Both the position numbers and the translations under genes were made by a program. Of a DNA stretch of 64,000 nucleotides, positions 1 through 6,817 are shown in pieces. Below the pieces are notes generated by a model. The model saw nothing but the letters and a program-made list of their open reading frames with translations, searched no databases and was not told the DNA's origin. This stretch comes from CAYHXN01 sp964360605 (GTDB lineage Bacteria > Patescibacteriota > Minisyncoccia > UBA6257 > WO2-44-18). Every line of letters begins with the position of its first letter. The stretch's first letter is position 1. The stretch covers positions 15,388-79,387 of the forward strand of contig CAYHXN010000001.1 in the NCBI GenBank assembly GCA_964360605.1. Direction: 5' to 3'.

Positions 1-6
1 CGGCCA

Positions 7-106
7 NNNNNNNNNNNNNNNNNNNNNNNNNNNNNNNNNNNNNNNNNNNNNNNNNNNNNNNNNNNNNNNNNNNNNNNNNNNNNNNNNNNNNNNNNNNNNN
101 NNNNNN
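7..106. other. assembly gap (100 N)
   Basis: Exactly 100 unknown bases, the usual placeholder for a scaffold gap. The six bases before it and the bases just after it share the word cggcca, so the two contig ends may really overlap or abut. The gene at 107-951 is cut by this gap. Confidence 0.97.
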
Positions 107-951
107 CGGCGGCCAGTCTGCTTTTCCAATCGTTCCAAAACAGGATCAATCATGTATTCAATAACCGGCTTACGTTGGTAAATAGCGTTGATGCCAATTG
201 TTGAAAACTGGCTGACTATTAAATCCATTGCCGGCATAATATCATCGGCGCTCTTGTATGCCGAGGAATCAATGATGCGTACCAACGAACCATCTAAAAC
301 CTCTTTGTAAAAATTCGGGTCTGTTTTTAACGACTGATCGCCCGGGTGAAATCTTGGAATAAAAATAAAATGTCGTTTCGTAGCTTCTATGGCCATTCTA
401 AGCGCCTTAACAGTGTCTTGCAAAAGTCGCCGGTTCAGGTTACCGTCCTTGCCAAAAGCAGAAACAACGGCAATTTCCTCATCCGAAATACCAAGTTTCC
501 CGCGAATATCCCCTCGGCTAGGATAATTGGATAAGTCGGCATAATCTTCCCAAATCGGCACTCCGGAAACTTCCGCCCGAGGGTATCCGATTTCCCGAGA
601 AAACTCTTTTTCAGTTTCATCCGGAACAAATACCACACTGCAGTCACGCTTCATTTCCTCTGGCATTTCCGAGCGGTTGTGCGCTCCGTAAGTGTCGGCG
701 AAAATAGCGTAAGGAATGCCCCTTTGCCGCGCTTGAACAATCACTGCCAGTTCATCGCTAATGTTCATGCTGGAAGTCGTCACCAACACCGCGTCCGGAT
801 TAAAACTCATCAAAGCTGGGGCGTAAATCATTGATTCGGGATCCTTTGAAAGTACTGCCGCCACTTCGTGATTGCGATCCGATAAAGCTGAAGCTACTCG
901 AACCAAATTTTTCGCTGGCCCAATCGTACGAGCTACCAAAAGCGCCCTCAT
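107..951 (-). CDS. GT-B / sugar-2-epimerase-like protein, 3' end lost in gap
   Basis: About 281 codons are visible from an ATG at 951, preceded by a good Shine-Dalgarno (AAGGAG, 7 bases upstream); the reading frame runs into the gap, so the C-terminus is missing. The N-terminal half looks like a Rossmann-type domain (MRALLVART start). The second half has the signature of the GT-B/UDP-GlcNAc-epimerase superfamily: RFHPGDQ at about residues 200-206 and VSQFSTIGINAI at 246-257, the nucleotide-binding region. The same two signatures occur in the protein at 1637-2743, so the two are probably distant paralogues. Substrate unknown. A promoter and a stable leader hairpin lie upstream at 1018-1046 and 983-1009. 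Confidence 0.75.
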
Positions 952-982
952 GACCCTACTCCTTATAAAATTGTAAAAGTGC

Positions 983-1009
983 TTTGCCAAAGGAACAGCC
1001 TTTAGCAAA
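983..1009 (-). promoter_or_regulatory. stem-loop at the 5' end of an mRNA leader
   Basis: Read on the minus strand, TTTGCTAAAGG and CCTTTGGCAAA form an 11-base-pair stem (one T-G wobble) with a CTGTT loop. It begins 1-2 bases after the start site predicted from the promoter at 1018-1046 and ends about 30 bases before the start codon at 951. No long T-run follows, so it is more likely a 5' stabilising or regulatory hairpin than a terminator. Confidence 0.5.
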
Positions 1010-1017
1010 CTGGGAAG

Positions 1018-1046
1018 ATAATAACAAGAATCCTCCAAAATAGCAA
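1018..1046 (-). promoter_or_regulatory. promoter for the gene at 107-951
   Basis: -35 TTGCTA (1041-1046), 17-base spacer, -10 TATTAT (1018-1023) on the minus strand. Predicted start near 1011, giving a leader of about 60 bases. Confidence 0.6.
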
Positions 1047-1063
1047 ATTAAAAGGTGGCCTAC

Positions 1064-1084
1064 AAAAAACCGCCTTTGTGGCGG
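1064..1084 (-). terminator. Rho-independent terminator after the zinc-site protein
   Basis: CCGCC/GGCGG stem with a 5-base loop, followed on the minus strand by six T. It lies 20 bases after the stop of the gene at 1104-1541. Confidence 0.6.
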
Positions 1085-1103
1085 CGTGCTGTAAGCACAA
1101 TAA

Positions 1104-1541
1104 TCAGAATAAGCGAATCGCTACTTTGTTTTGCATGTTGTCGCTTACGGAATCCATAAGGAGAAAAATTACTCTGTTATCAGTATCTGCGTGCTCTTGA
1201 GCATGTCGTTTTATTTCTTGGAGAAGACCTTCTCCGTGAGCATTGTTACCCCACCCACAATCGCAGTATGCCTGCCAAAAAATACTCGGTTTATTAGCCT
1301 TCCAAGTTCCTATTCTATTAAGCGTCAAGATCGACTTTCTGCCGATAAGCTTCTTAATATCTGTCGTTCTAGTTTCTATTCGCAATTCTGGTCTAATCTT
1401 ATCCCTATTGACGTGTAGCTTAATATGATCGTCCAAGTTAGTTAAAAAACGGCGCTGATCAACACTAACCCAACCACAAATGTCGCAAACAACTCCAATA
1501 AAACTGTCCCTTACTACTATGCGCATAGTACGTAATTGCAT
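1104..1541 (-). CDS. small protein with two Cys2-His2-like metal sites
   Basis: 145 residues, no family recognised. Two similar modules are visible: C19-x2-C22-G-W ... H39-x3-H43, and C93-x-C95-G-W ... H113-x3-H117. Each pairs a CGW knuckle with an HxxxH helix, as in zinc-finger-type folds, so zinc and nucleic-acid or protein binding is a reasonable inference. The start at 1541 has no Shine-Dalgarno; Met6 (codon at 1524-1526) is an alternative. The promoter at 1567-1595 has an inverted repeat centred on its -10 box, and a 16-base perfect palindrome spans the first codons (1515-1530). This suggests tight control, possibly by the protein itself. It is divergent from the gene at 1637. Confidence 0.7.
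   Translation of the reverse strand: MQLRTMRIVVRDSFIGVVCDICGWVSVDQRRFLTNLDDHIKLHVNRDKIRPELRIETRTTDIKKLIGRKSILTLNRIGTWKANKPSIFWQAYCDCGWGNNAHGEGLLQEIKRHAQEHADTDNRVIFLLMDSVSDNMQNKVAIRLF
1515..1530. repeat. 16-base perfect palindrome over the start region
   Basis: TACTATGCGCATAGTA equals its own reverse complement. It covers codons 4 to 9 of the small protein at 1104-1541 and includes its alternative start Met6. It could be an operator or an mRNA hairpin that hides the start. Confidence 0.55.
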
Positions 1542-1561
1542 AAAAGACCATTAAAATACTG

Positions 1562-1576
1562 GTGTTATTTTAACAC
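1562..1576. promoter_or_regulatory. operator-like inverted repeat
   Basis: GTGTTA-TTT-TAACAC. On the minus strand its centre is the -10 box TAAAAT of the promoter for the gene at 1104-1541, so a dimeric regulator bound here would block that promoter. Confidence 0.5.
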
Positions 1577-1595
1577 TAATAGCGGTGTTTGTAAA
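1567..1595 (-). promoter_or_regulatory. promoter for the small zinc-site protein
   Basis: -35 TTTACA (1590-1595), 17-base spacer, -10 TAAAAT (1567-1572) on the minus strand. Predicted start near 1560, leader about 19 bases. Confidence 0.6.
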
Positions 1596-1624
1596 CAGAC
1601 TAAAAAATATCTCTGTTTTTTTGT

Positions 1625-1630
1625 TATAGT
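1625..1630 (+). promoter_or_regulatory. -10 box 6 bases before the start codon at 1637
   Basis: TATAGT at 1625-1630 with the ATG at 1637 and no Shine-Dalgarno between them. Transcription would begin at or next to the start codon, giving a leaderless mRNA. No convincing -35 is seen. Confidence 0.4.
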
Positions 1631-1636
1631 TTCTTT

Positions 1637-2743
1637 ATGAGACTACTAATTGCCGTTGACGCGCCCGGACCGGCGGAATTTATACGACCTGTTATTGGTT
1701 TGTTAAAAAGCAACCACCGCTACAGCGGGGCAAGCAAACGACATGAAATAAAAATAGTAACGGTTAAAGATTCGCCGACTAAAATTTTGGCGAAGTTCAG
1801 GCCGACAAGATGCGATTCCGAAAAAGAGGCGGAAAAAATCTATAAAAAATTCCGGCCGGATGCGCTAATAATCGCTATGAGTTCTCTTGTGCTCGGACCA
1901 CACGTAAATTTAAAATTTTCCGAATTGGCAAATAAGGGTAAAAAAACTGTTATTGGTTTTCAAGATTTCTGGGCTAATCATCGCTGGCCAACCAATAGAA
2001 AAATTTTATCGGTTTCCAAAGCAATTTTAGTTCCGGACGATCTAGCAGAAAATTTAATTCTGCAGGACGGATATAAAGGCAAGGTTCTCATTACCGGCAG
2101 TCCGGCCTTTGATAAGTTCCGAGAAATTTATGTTCCTAAAGAAAGAAAGCGACTAAGAAAAAAGTTGGGAATTCCGGAAGATTTTTTTGTTATTCTTCAT
2201 GCCGGCACCGGAACGCCTCAAAGCTGGAAAGAAGATGAAACGACTTTCAAATTTATCGCTAACACTATTAAAGAGCTCCAAAAAGAAGCTCATCGCATCG
2301 CTTTTATATCCCGACCTCATCCCAGAGACGAAAATCCGGAACGATACAAAAAACTTGCTCCCGATTTAAAAATGATTGAAACAAAATCTATTCCTATCAC
2401 AGAAGAACTGGTTCCGGTCTCTGATGTCGTCATTGGAATGTATTCAACGAATCTGGTTCATGCCGCCTATCTTAGAATTCCCGCAATCAGCATTCTTTTA
2501 CCAAACGGCGGAATGCGGCGGCTTAAAAAGATTCATTTGGCAGATTTTCCTCCCAATGCCGCCGGAGCAACGGTGGGAATTTATAAGGCCTCCGTCCCCG
2601 CTCTTAAAAAAGAGTTGGAATTGATAATGATTGATCCGATACATAACGCCGTGATTAAAAAAGCCCAAGAGCGGTTTTTCCCAATCCTTAAAGAAACGGC
2701 CGCCAAAAAAGTTTTGGGGTCAATTCTTTCTTTGATTAATTAA
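1637..2743 (+). CDS. GT-B / UDP-sugar epimerase-like protein
   Basis: 368 residues with two Rossmann-like halves. SRPHPRD at 225-231 and VIGMYSTNLVHAAYLRIPAI at 265-284 match the nucleotide-sugar-binding C-terminal half of GT-B glycosyltransferases and UDP-GlcNAc 2-epimerases. The protein at 107-951 shares this layout. It may transfer or epimerise a sugar of the surface glycan; the exact reaction cannot be read. One of few plus-strand genes, divergent from the small zinc-site protein. The start lies 6 bases from a TATAGT box with no Shine-Dalgarno, so it may be translated from a leaderless message. Confidence 0.7.
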   Translation: MRLLIAVDAPGPAEFIRPVIGLLKSNHRYSGASKRHEIKIVTVKDSPTKILAKFRPTRCDSEKEAEKIYKKFRPDALIIAMSSLVLGPHVNLKFSELANKGKKTVIGFQDFWANHRWPTNRKILSVSKAILVPDDLAENLILQDGYKGKVLITGSPAFDKFREIYVPKERKRLRKKLGIPEDFFVILHAGTGTPQSWKEDETTFKFIANTIKELQKEAHRIAFISRPHPRDENPERYKKLAPDLKMIETKSIPITEELVPVSDVVIGMYSTNLVHAAYLRIPAISILLPNGGMRRLKKIHLADFPPNAAGATVGIYKASVPALKKELELIMIDPIHNAVIKKAQERFFPILKETAAKKVLGSILSLIN

Positions 2744-2780
2744 GCGCTATTTTTATTTTTTCAAACTTATTTTCAAACCC

Positions 2781-2814
2781 GTCATTCTAACATTCTATAG
2801 AATGTTAGAATGAC
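2781..2814. repeat. 34-base perfect palindrome (core copy 1)
   Basis: A perfect palindrome centred at 2797/2798. Its inner 22 bases (2787-2808, arm CTAACATTCTA) are identical to the core of the palindrome at 3118-3157. It lies between the converging 3' ends of the genes at 1637-2743 and 2831-3100. No T-run follows on either strand, so it is not a standard terminator. Confidence 0.85.
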
Positions 2815-2830
2815 ATTGAGCTAACTAAAA

Positions 2831-3100
2831 TCAAAGCTTGCTGATTAAATTTAAAAACTTAGCACCCAGCGGAGAAAGAATATGTATTACTGACCGAGAA
2901 CGATAGTTCTTTTCAATCAAACCGGAGCGATGCAGTGTCGACGCATGCTGAGCGATTGTTTTAAAATGCGCTTCTAATCCATCGGAGATTGCCGATAGCG
3001 ATAACCCCGGCTCTTGCTTCAATAAAAATAAGATTTTTAGTCGCCAATGATTGGCCCCGCCTTTAATCATCTTTTCCAAAGCTCGGAATTTATCTGTCAT
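2831..3100 (-). CDS. ArsR-like winged-helix transcription regulator
   Basis: 89 residues from the ATG at 3100; a longer frame from 3133 would begin inside the palindrome and is less likely. The sequence fits a single winged helix-turn-helix domain of ArsR/MarR type: RLKILFLLKQEPGLSLSAI (helix, then turn), a recognition helix around HFKTIAQHASTLHRSGLI, and a wing ending HILSPLGAKFL. No ArsR metal-site cysteines are seen. It is the only obvious DNA-binding regulator in the window. It is bracketed by two palindromes with the same 22-base core, one 17 bases upstream of the start, so autoregulation is likely. It may also affect the neighbouring neuB. Confidence 0.75.
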   Translation of the reverse strand: MTDKFRALEKMIKGGANHWRLKILFLLKQEPGLSLSAISDGLEAHFKTIAQHASTLHRSGLIEKNYRSRSVIHILSPLGAKFLNLISKL

Positions 3101-3117
3101 ATTATTACAACTTAAGA

Positions 3118-3157
3118 TACCACACTCTAACATTCTATAGAATGTTAGAGTGTGGTA
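3118..3157. promoter_or_regulatory. 40-base perfect palindrome, likely operator (core copy 2)
   Basis: Perfect over 40 bases, centred at 3137/3138, outer arms TACCACACT/AGTGTGGTA around the same 22-base core as 2787-2808. It ends 17 bases upstream of the regulator start at 3100, where an autoregulatory operator is expected. The next bases on the minus strand are not a T-run. Confidence 0.75.
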
Positions 3158-3184
3158 AAAGTAAAATTGAATTAGAATTGGAAC

Positions 3185-4306
3185 TTAAACTAGACGGTTA
3201 AGTGTGATGGGGTCGTATTTTTTTAGTGCCTGCGCGGTTTTCTTTCCGATTACCTCTTCGTATTTTTCCGATGGCAATCCACCCGCGTATTGTTGCGGCC
3301 GCATAGCATAGACCATCTCCGAAGTTAAAGTTGCACCGGCCGGAATATCTTGCCCCGCCATTAAAGATTTTCTAAAAAGCGGGCGGAAGACAGCCTCACC
3401 TTCTTGTAAAACTTTGGCTTTGCTCCCCGATCCTTTTTTAGCAAAATCACTCTCCAAAACTTTTTGCTTTTCTTCAGCACTTTCAAGAACTTTATTAACC
3501 CCATTAACTAAATCACTTAATTCCTGCGGCGTCATAGAAACTTTATGGTCAGAACCCCATAAAGTCCGCGACATGGAAAAATGCTTTTCTAAAATCGTCG
3601 CGCCCATCGCTACCGCAACTAAATCCGGCTCTATGCCAATAGAGTGGTCGGAGAAACCGATTGGCATATCAAATTTTTCTTTGTAAAAATCAATTGTTTT
3701 AAGATGAAGCTCTTCCGGCGGGCAGGGATATTTAGAGACACAGTGAAGAAGCGCCACTCTTGGATTTTTCGCTCTTAAAAAATTAATCGCCTTCTCAACC
3801 TCCTCTAAAGTGCTCATTCCGGAAGAAATAATAATCGGTTTTCCGCTATTGCGCATGTAATCTAACATCACAAAATCCAAAATATCACCGGAGCCGATTT
3901 TCCAAAGATCAACGCCAACCTCGTCTAAAATTTTTGCCGCGCCGTGCGACATCGGCGTAGAAAAGAAAACAATTCCCTTCTTTTCGCAATGGGCTTTAAG
4001 CGGCTTCCAAAATTCGTTGATTGGAGTCGCTTTATTATTGCGCGTAACCCAACGGTATCGGTCGCTTCCTTTAAAATGCGGCGAAACAACATTAATATTC
4101 AGCTGTTCATCATCAACATTATGAGTTTGAAACTTAATCGCGTCCGCGCCGGCTTTGGCCGCTTCATCCACTAATTGCATAGCGTTTTTCAGATATTCTT
4201 CTACCGGCCGATCTTCTTCGGTTTGAATAAAATTCTTACCAGCTTCAGCAATTATAAAAACACCTTTTTGTATTTTTTCCCAAATTTTTTCTTGTACGTT
4301 TTGCAT
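3185..4306 (-). CDS. neuB: N-acetylneuraminate/legionaminate-type synthase
   Basis: 373 residues. NeuB enzymes condense an N-acetyl hexosamine derivative with phosphoenolpyruvate to a nine-carbon acid. Visible: EAGKN at 21-25, KFQ at 58-60, LLHCVSKYP at 187-194, SDHSIG with metal-ligand-like H221, and EKHF with H242; the C-terminus (about 310-373) is the SAF/antifreeze-like domain. A linker at about 277-301 makes it longer than the second copy at 51434-52495 (353 residues). A degraded copy of its first 60 codons lies at about 5690-5876. NeuC and a CMP-sugar synthetase at 9309-11211 would complete the pathway. The exact nonulosonic acid (Neu, Leg or Pse) cannot be assigned. Confidence 0.88.
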   Translation of the reverse strand: MQNVQEKIWEKIQKGVFIIAEAGKNFIQTEEDRPVEEYLKNAMQLVDEAAKAGADAIKFQTHNVDDEQLNINVVSPHFKGSDRYRWVTRNNKATPINEFWKPLKAHCEKKGIVFFSTPMSHGAAKILDEVGVDLWKIGSGDILDFVMLDYMRNSGKPIIISSGMSTLEEVEKAINFLRAKNPRVALLHCVSKYPCPPEELHLKTIDFYKEKFDMPIGFSDHSIGIEPDLVAVAMGATILEKHFSMSRTLWGSDHKVSMTPQELSDLVNGVNKVLESAEEKQKVLESDFAKKGSGSKAKVLQEGEAVFRPLFRKSLMAGQDIPAGATLTSEMVYAMRPQQYAGGLPSEKYEEVIGKKTAQALKKYDPITLNRLV

Positions 4307-4337
4307 AAGATTTAATATATTTATTAAGTGACCTTAA

Positions 4338-4343
4338 ATTATA
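4338..4343 (-). promoter_or_regulatory. -10 box upstream of neuB
   Basis: TATAAT on the minus strand, 31 bases upstream of the start at 4306. No clear -35 at 17 bases and no Shine-Dalgarno. A second box, TATATT, sits 7 bases before the ATG and would give a leaderless message. Confidence 0.35.
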
Positions 4344-4404
4344 GAAACCTTATCACGAAATGCCGCACCAATGCGCAGGTTCACGATGGATATAAATTAC
4401 CAAC

Positions 4405-4430
4405 TAAAAAGCGGTGCGTCAAGCACCGCT
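4405..4430 (-). terminator. Rho-independent terminator after the Gfo/Idh gene
   Basis: AGCGGTGC/GCACCGCT stem with a 5-base loop, followed on the minus strand by a T-run (TTTTTAG). It starts 10 bases past the stop at 4440. Confidence 0.85.
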
Positions 4431-4439
4431 CCGGATAGA

Positions 4440-5510
4440 TTAAGAATACGTTTGCAGTTCTCTGGGTATTTCCAGCCACGCACCATTCACTTTCGCAGAT
4501 TGGAATGCCAACGTACACGCCGCAGCAACATTCATACCATGATACACGGTGTGGCGCCGAACTGCCTTATCGCTGTTACACACGGGGTTGATCAAGTCGA
4601 TCAAATGCATACGCTTGTAAAGTAGCTTGTTATAATCGCCCCATTCCGCAACACTGGGCTCCGGCGTGAATTGTTCTCGTTCTCCGTTCACAAATAATCG
4701 GTCCTCTAAGGGATCTGGGCTATAAAGCAACGCGCCATTCTTAAATTGGAGTGATTGGGAAACGGTTCTATGCTGGAATGGACTTACATCATTTTGCACT
4801 GCAAGACAGATATGCCACTGGACATAAGTACCGTCAGCAAATTCAAGCCCGCCCTCCATCGTGTCGTAACCGCCGTAATTGTCCAGATTCTCGTGGTATG
4901 TCAGCACTTGGCCCGCCGCACGTACTCGAGTAATTGGCGAATCGTTGAATAAAAGAAGGGTCATAAAGTTGTGGCTTAAGCCGCCGGCGCACGGATTGTA
5001 TGCGTGCTCAGTACGCCACTTACCGCCACCCATAATTCGATCACATCGCCACATGGTATACCACGTGCTTCCTGTCACCAATTTACCCAATCGGCCACGT
5101 TGTTCGTATGTCGCCAATACCGGATTAGCAAAACTGTATTTCTCACTAAAAAGTAGCTTACCGGGATATGCAATTGCTAACTCGGCGAATTGAAACAGAT
5201 CATCCAAGCTCGTTGCGAGCGGTTTTTCAACAAAAACGAACTTGCCGGATTCCAGTGCAATTTTGGCAGGCTTTAAGTGCTCGACGTCGGGGGTTGCGAT
5301 GATCACGAGCTCAATGGGATGTTTGAGTAATTCTTTTACATCAGCACATTCGGCAACTTTTTCACCAAGTTCTTTGATAGCGTTTTTGCGCGCATTGTCT
5401 TCTAAATCACATAAAGCAGCAATACGAGCCTGTTTTTGGCCAAGACTCTGTAGCGAGCGGAGATTGCTAAGACCGCCGTCACCAAGGCCAACAATACCAA
5501 CATTAAGCAT
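4440..5510 (-). CDS. Gfo/Idh/MocA-family sugar oxidoreductase
   Basis: 356 residues from the ATG at 5510, chosen because AGGAG stands 5 bases upstream; a start at 5567 would add 19 residues unlike the family. N-terminal Rossmann motif GLGDGG, then the family signature EKP (FVFVEKPLAT), then a long beta-sheet substrate domain with GGKWRTEHAYNPCAGGLSHN. Family members oxidise or reduce NDP-sugars or free sugars with NAD(P). It carries its own terminator and lies between neuB and a broken copy of the 5' end of neuB, so this block looks inserted by recombination. Its codon use looks richer in C and G than that of its neighbours. Substrate unknown. Confidence 0.8.
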   Translation of the reverse strand: MLNVGIVGLGDGGLSNLRSLQSLGQKQARIAALCDLEDNARKNAIKELGEKVAECADVKELLKHPIELVIIATPDVEHLKPAKIALESGKFVFVEKPLATSLDDLFQFAELAIAYPGKLLFSEKYSFANPVLATYEQRGRLGKLVTGSTWYTMWRCDRIMGGGKWRTEHAYNPCAGGLSHNFMTLLLFNDSPITRVRAAGQVLTYHENLDNYGGYDTMEGGLEFADGTYVQWHICLAVQNDVSPFQHRTVSQSLQFKNGALLYSPDPLEDRLFVNGEREQFTPEPSVAEWGDYNKLLYKRMHLIDLINPVCNSDKAVRRHTVYHGMNVAAACTLAFQSAKVNGAWLEIPRELQTYS

Positions 5511-5689
5511 TCTCTCTCCTGTCAAAAAACCTGCTGAAAGTGTACCGCGATAATAATTAAGAGTCAATAAAAGTTCTACGTCCCATCTGCTATTCCAGAC
5601 AGGGCGGGGTTCAGGAAACGTCCTGACTACGTCAAAACAAGGCCATTTCTTATAAATTTTCTAGACGCAGAAGGTTACTTTCACCAAAT
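5511..5689. other. spacer with no recognised gene
   Basis: Holds the Shine-Dalgarno of the Gfo/Idh gene and then about 160 bases in which I see no coding or RNA signature. It joins the inserted-looking gene to the neuB remnant. Confidence 0.5.
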
Positions 5690-5876
5690 TCATCTGCTCA
5701 ACATTATGAGTCTGAAATTTAATCGCGTCGGCACCCGCTTTGGCCGCTTCATCCACTAATTGCATAGCGTTTTTCAGATATTCTTCCACCGGCCGAGCTT
5801 CTTCGGTTTGAATAAAATTCTTCCCCGCCTCGGCGATAATAAAAACGCCTTTTTGTATTTTTTCTCAAATATTCAT
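5690..5876 (-). pseudogene. neuB: truncated duplicate of the neuB 5' end
   Basis: On the minus strand from 5876 the bases closely match the start of neuB at 4306, differing at scattered positions: MNI-stop-EKIQKGVFIIAEAG, then KNFIQTEEARPVEEYLKNAM, then LVDEAAKAGADAIKFQTHNV. The tryptophan codon TGG of the intact gene (codon 9) is TGA here, and homology ends after about 60 codons. It is a non-functional remnant of a duplication or recombination that placed the oxidoreductase at 4440-5510 between the two copies. The start codon lies only 6 bases before the downstream end of the DMT gene (stop at 5883), so the original order was probably DMT gene followed by neuB. Confidence 0.9.
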
Positions 5877-5882
5877 AAAGAA

Positions 5883-6770
5883 TTACGAAAATAATATAGC
5901 AATAACACCTGAAATGGCAATCCCCGCTCCCAATAATTTTTTAGCGATACCCTTCTCATCAAAAAACAGCCAGCCCCACAAAACTCCAAACAAAATTCCG
6001 GTTCGTTTGATAGCTATTGTGTAAGAAGCAAATCCGGCAAGAAGAGCGGAATTATGAAAAATGCTGCTAAGGGCAATGATTGTTCCTAAAAGAAATAAAA
6101 TCCAGACATTACCGAATAATTTTTTTTCCGGCGGAACGACATTTCCATTCCTCACCAAAATTCTCTTGTACCGAAAAAGCAAATAAAAAAGACAACAGAT
6201 AGCCATAACTAATGAACCTATTGCCGGAGAAAAAAACACGTCCGAGTGCTGGGTAGCAATTTTGTCAAAATTTACAGTAATGGAAAAAATAAAAGCCACT
6301 AATATTCCAAGAAAGTTTCCCTTTTTAAAATCTAAAACCGCGCTTTCTTCCCGCCGTTGGGAAATAAACCATAGGCCGAAAATCGTCAGCAAAACCCCTA
6401 AAATTCCGAATAAAGACGGAGCTTCTCCTAAAAATATAAAAGAGGTGATGAGAAGGAACACCGGCGTCAAGAGAATCATTGAATAAACGGAAGAGAATTC
6501 TCCAACCTCGTAAGCTTTTAGCATGAGGGGGAAAGAAATGAAATTTAAAACACCGGTAATAAAAATTGCCAGCCAAAAACGGCTGTCAACCGCCGGAAAT
6601 CCCACGAAAAAATAAGAAACTATAAAAAGTAGCGAGGAAGCAGTGGCGGAAGCAATAAAGGTAATGGAGTACTTGGAATAACTAGTTAATTTCAAAGCAA
6701 GTTTTTGGGTTGCTTGAGTCCAAGAATTAGTAAACGCCGACCCTAACGCTAAAAGAAACCAAGTAAGCAT
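5883..6770 (-). CDS. DMT/EamA-type membrane transporter
   Basis: 295 residues, almost wholly hydrophobic, about ten membrane segments arranged as two EamA-like repeats (roughly 1-135 and 150-295), with the typical FIFLGEAPS and WLFFDEKG turns near the end of each repeat. Members export metabolites or move lipid-linked or nucleotide sugars; the substrate cannot be told. It follows the terminator of another DMT gene (6786-6811), so it needs its own promoter. No Shine-Dalgarno precedes the ATG, but TATTAG lies 9 bases upstream. Two further DMT proteins are at 6818 and 47885, the latter also next to a nonulosonate set. Confidence 0.8.
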   Translation of the reverse strand: MLTWFLLALGSAFTNSWTQATQKLALKLTSYSKYSITFIASATASSLLFIVSYFFVGFPAVDSRFWLAIFITGVLNFISFPLMLKAYEVGEFSSVYSMILLTPVFLLITSFIFLGEAPSLFGILGVLLTIFGLWFISQRREESAVLDFKKGNFLGILVAFIFSITVNFDKIATQHSDVFFSPAIGSLVMAICCLFYLLFRYKRILVRNGNVVPPEKKLFGNVWILFLLGTIIALSSIFHNSALLAGFASYTIAIKRTGILFGVLWGWLFFDEKGIAKKLLGAGIAISGVIAILFS

Positions 6771-6785
6771 GAACTAATTCTAATA

Positions 6786-6811
6786 AAAAATCCTCGCCAA
6801 AGCGAGGATTG
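6786..6811 (-). terminator. Rho-independent terminator between two DMT genes
   Basis: ATCCTCGC/GCGAGGAT stem with a short loop, followed on the minus strand by six T. It lies just past the stop of the gene at 6818-7765. Confidence 0.85.
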
Positions 6812-6817
6812 CAAAAT

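Noticed and set aside
1131..1418. Plus-strand reading frame opposite the small zinc-site protein
   Set aside because: It has no promoter or ribosome site, and the opposite strand has two matched Cys-His modules and a good promoter.
2781..2814. The 34-base palindrome as a terminator for converging genes
   Set aside because: No T-run follows on either strand, and its core equals that of the palindrome before the regulator start, where a terminator makes little sense.
3101..3133. Longer N-terminus of the regulator beginning inside the palindrome
   Set aside because: The extra residues do not fit a winged-helix domain, and the start codon would lie at the palindrome centre; the ATG at 3100 is better placed.
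5847..5876. In-frame TGA in the neuB copy as a sign of UGA recoding (as in some Gracilibacteria)
   Set aside because: TGA ends real genes in this window (for example the adenylation enzyme at 18435), and the copy is also truncated, so a standard code and a dead copy fit better.
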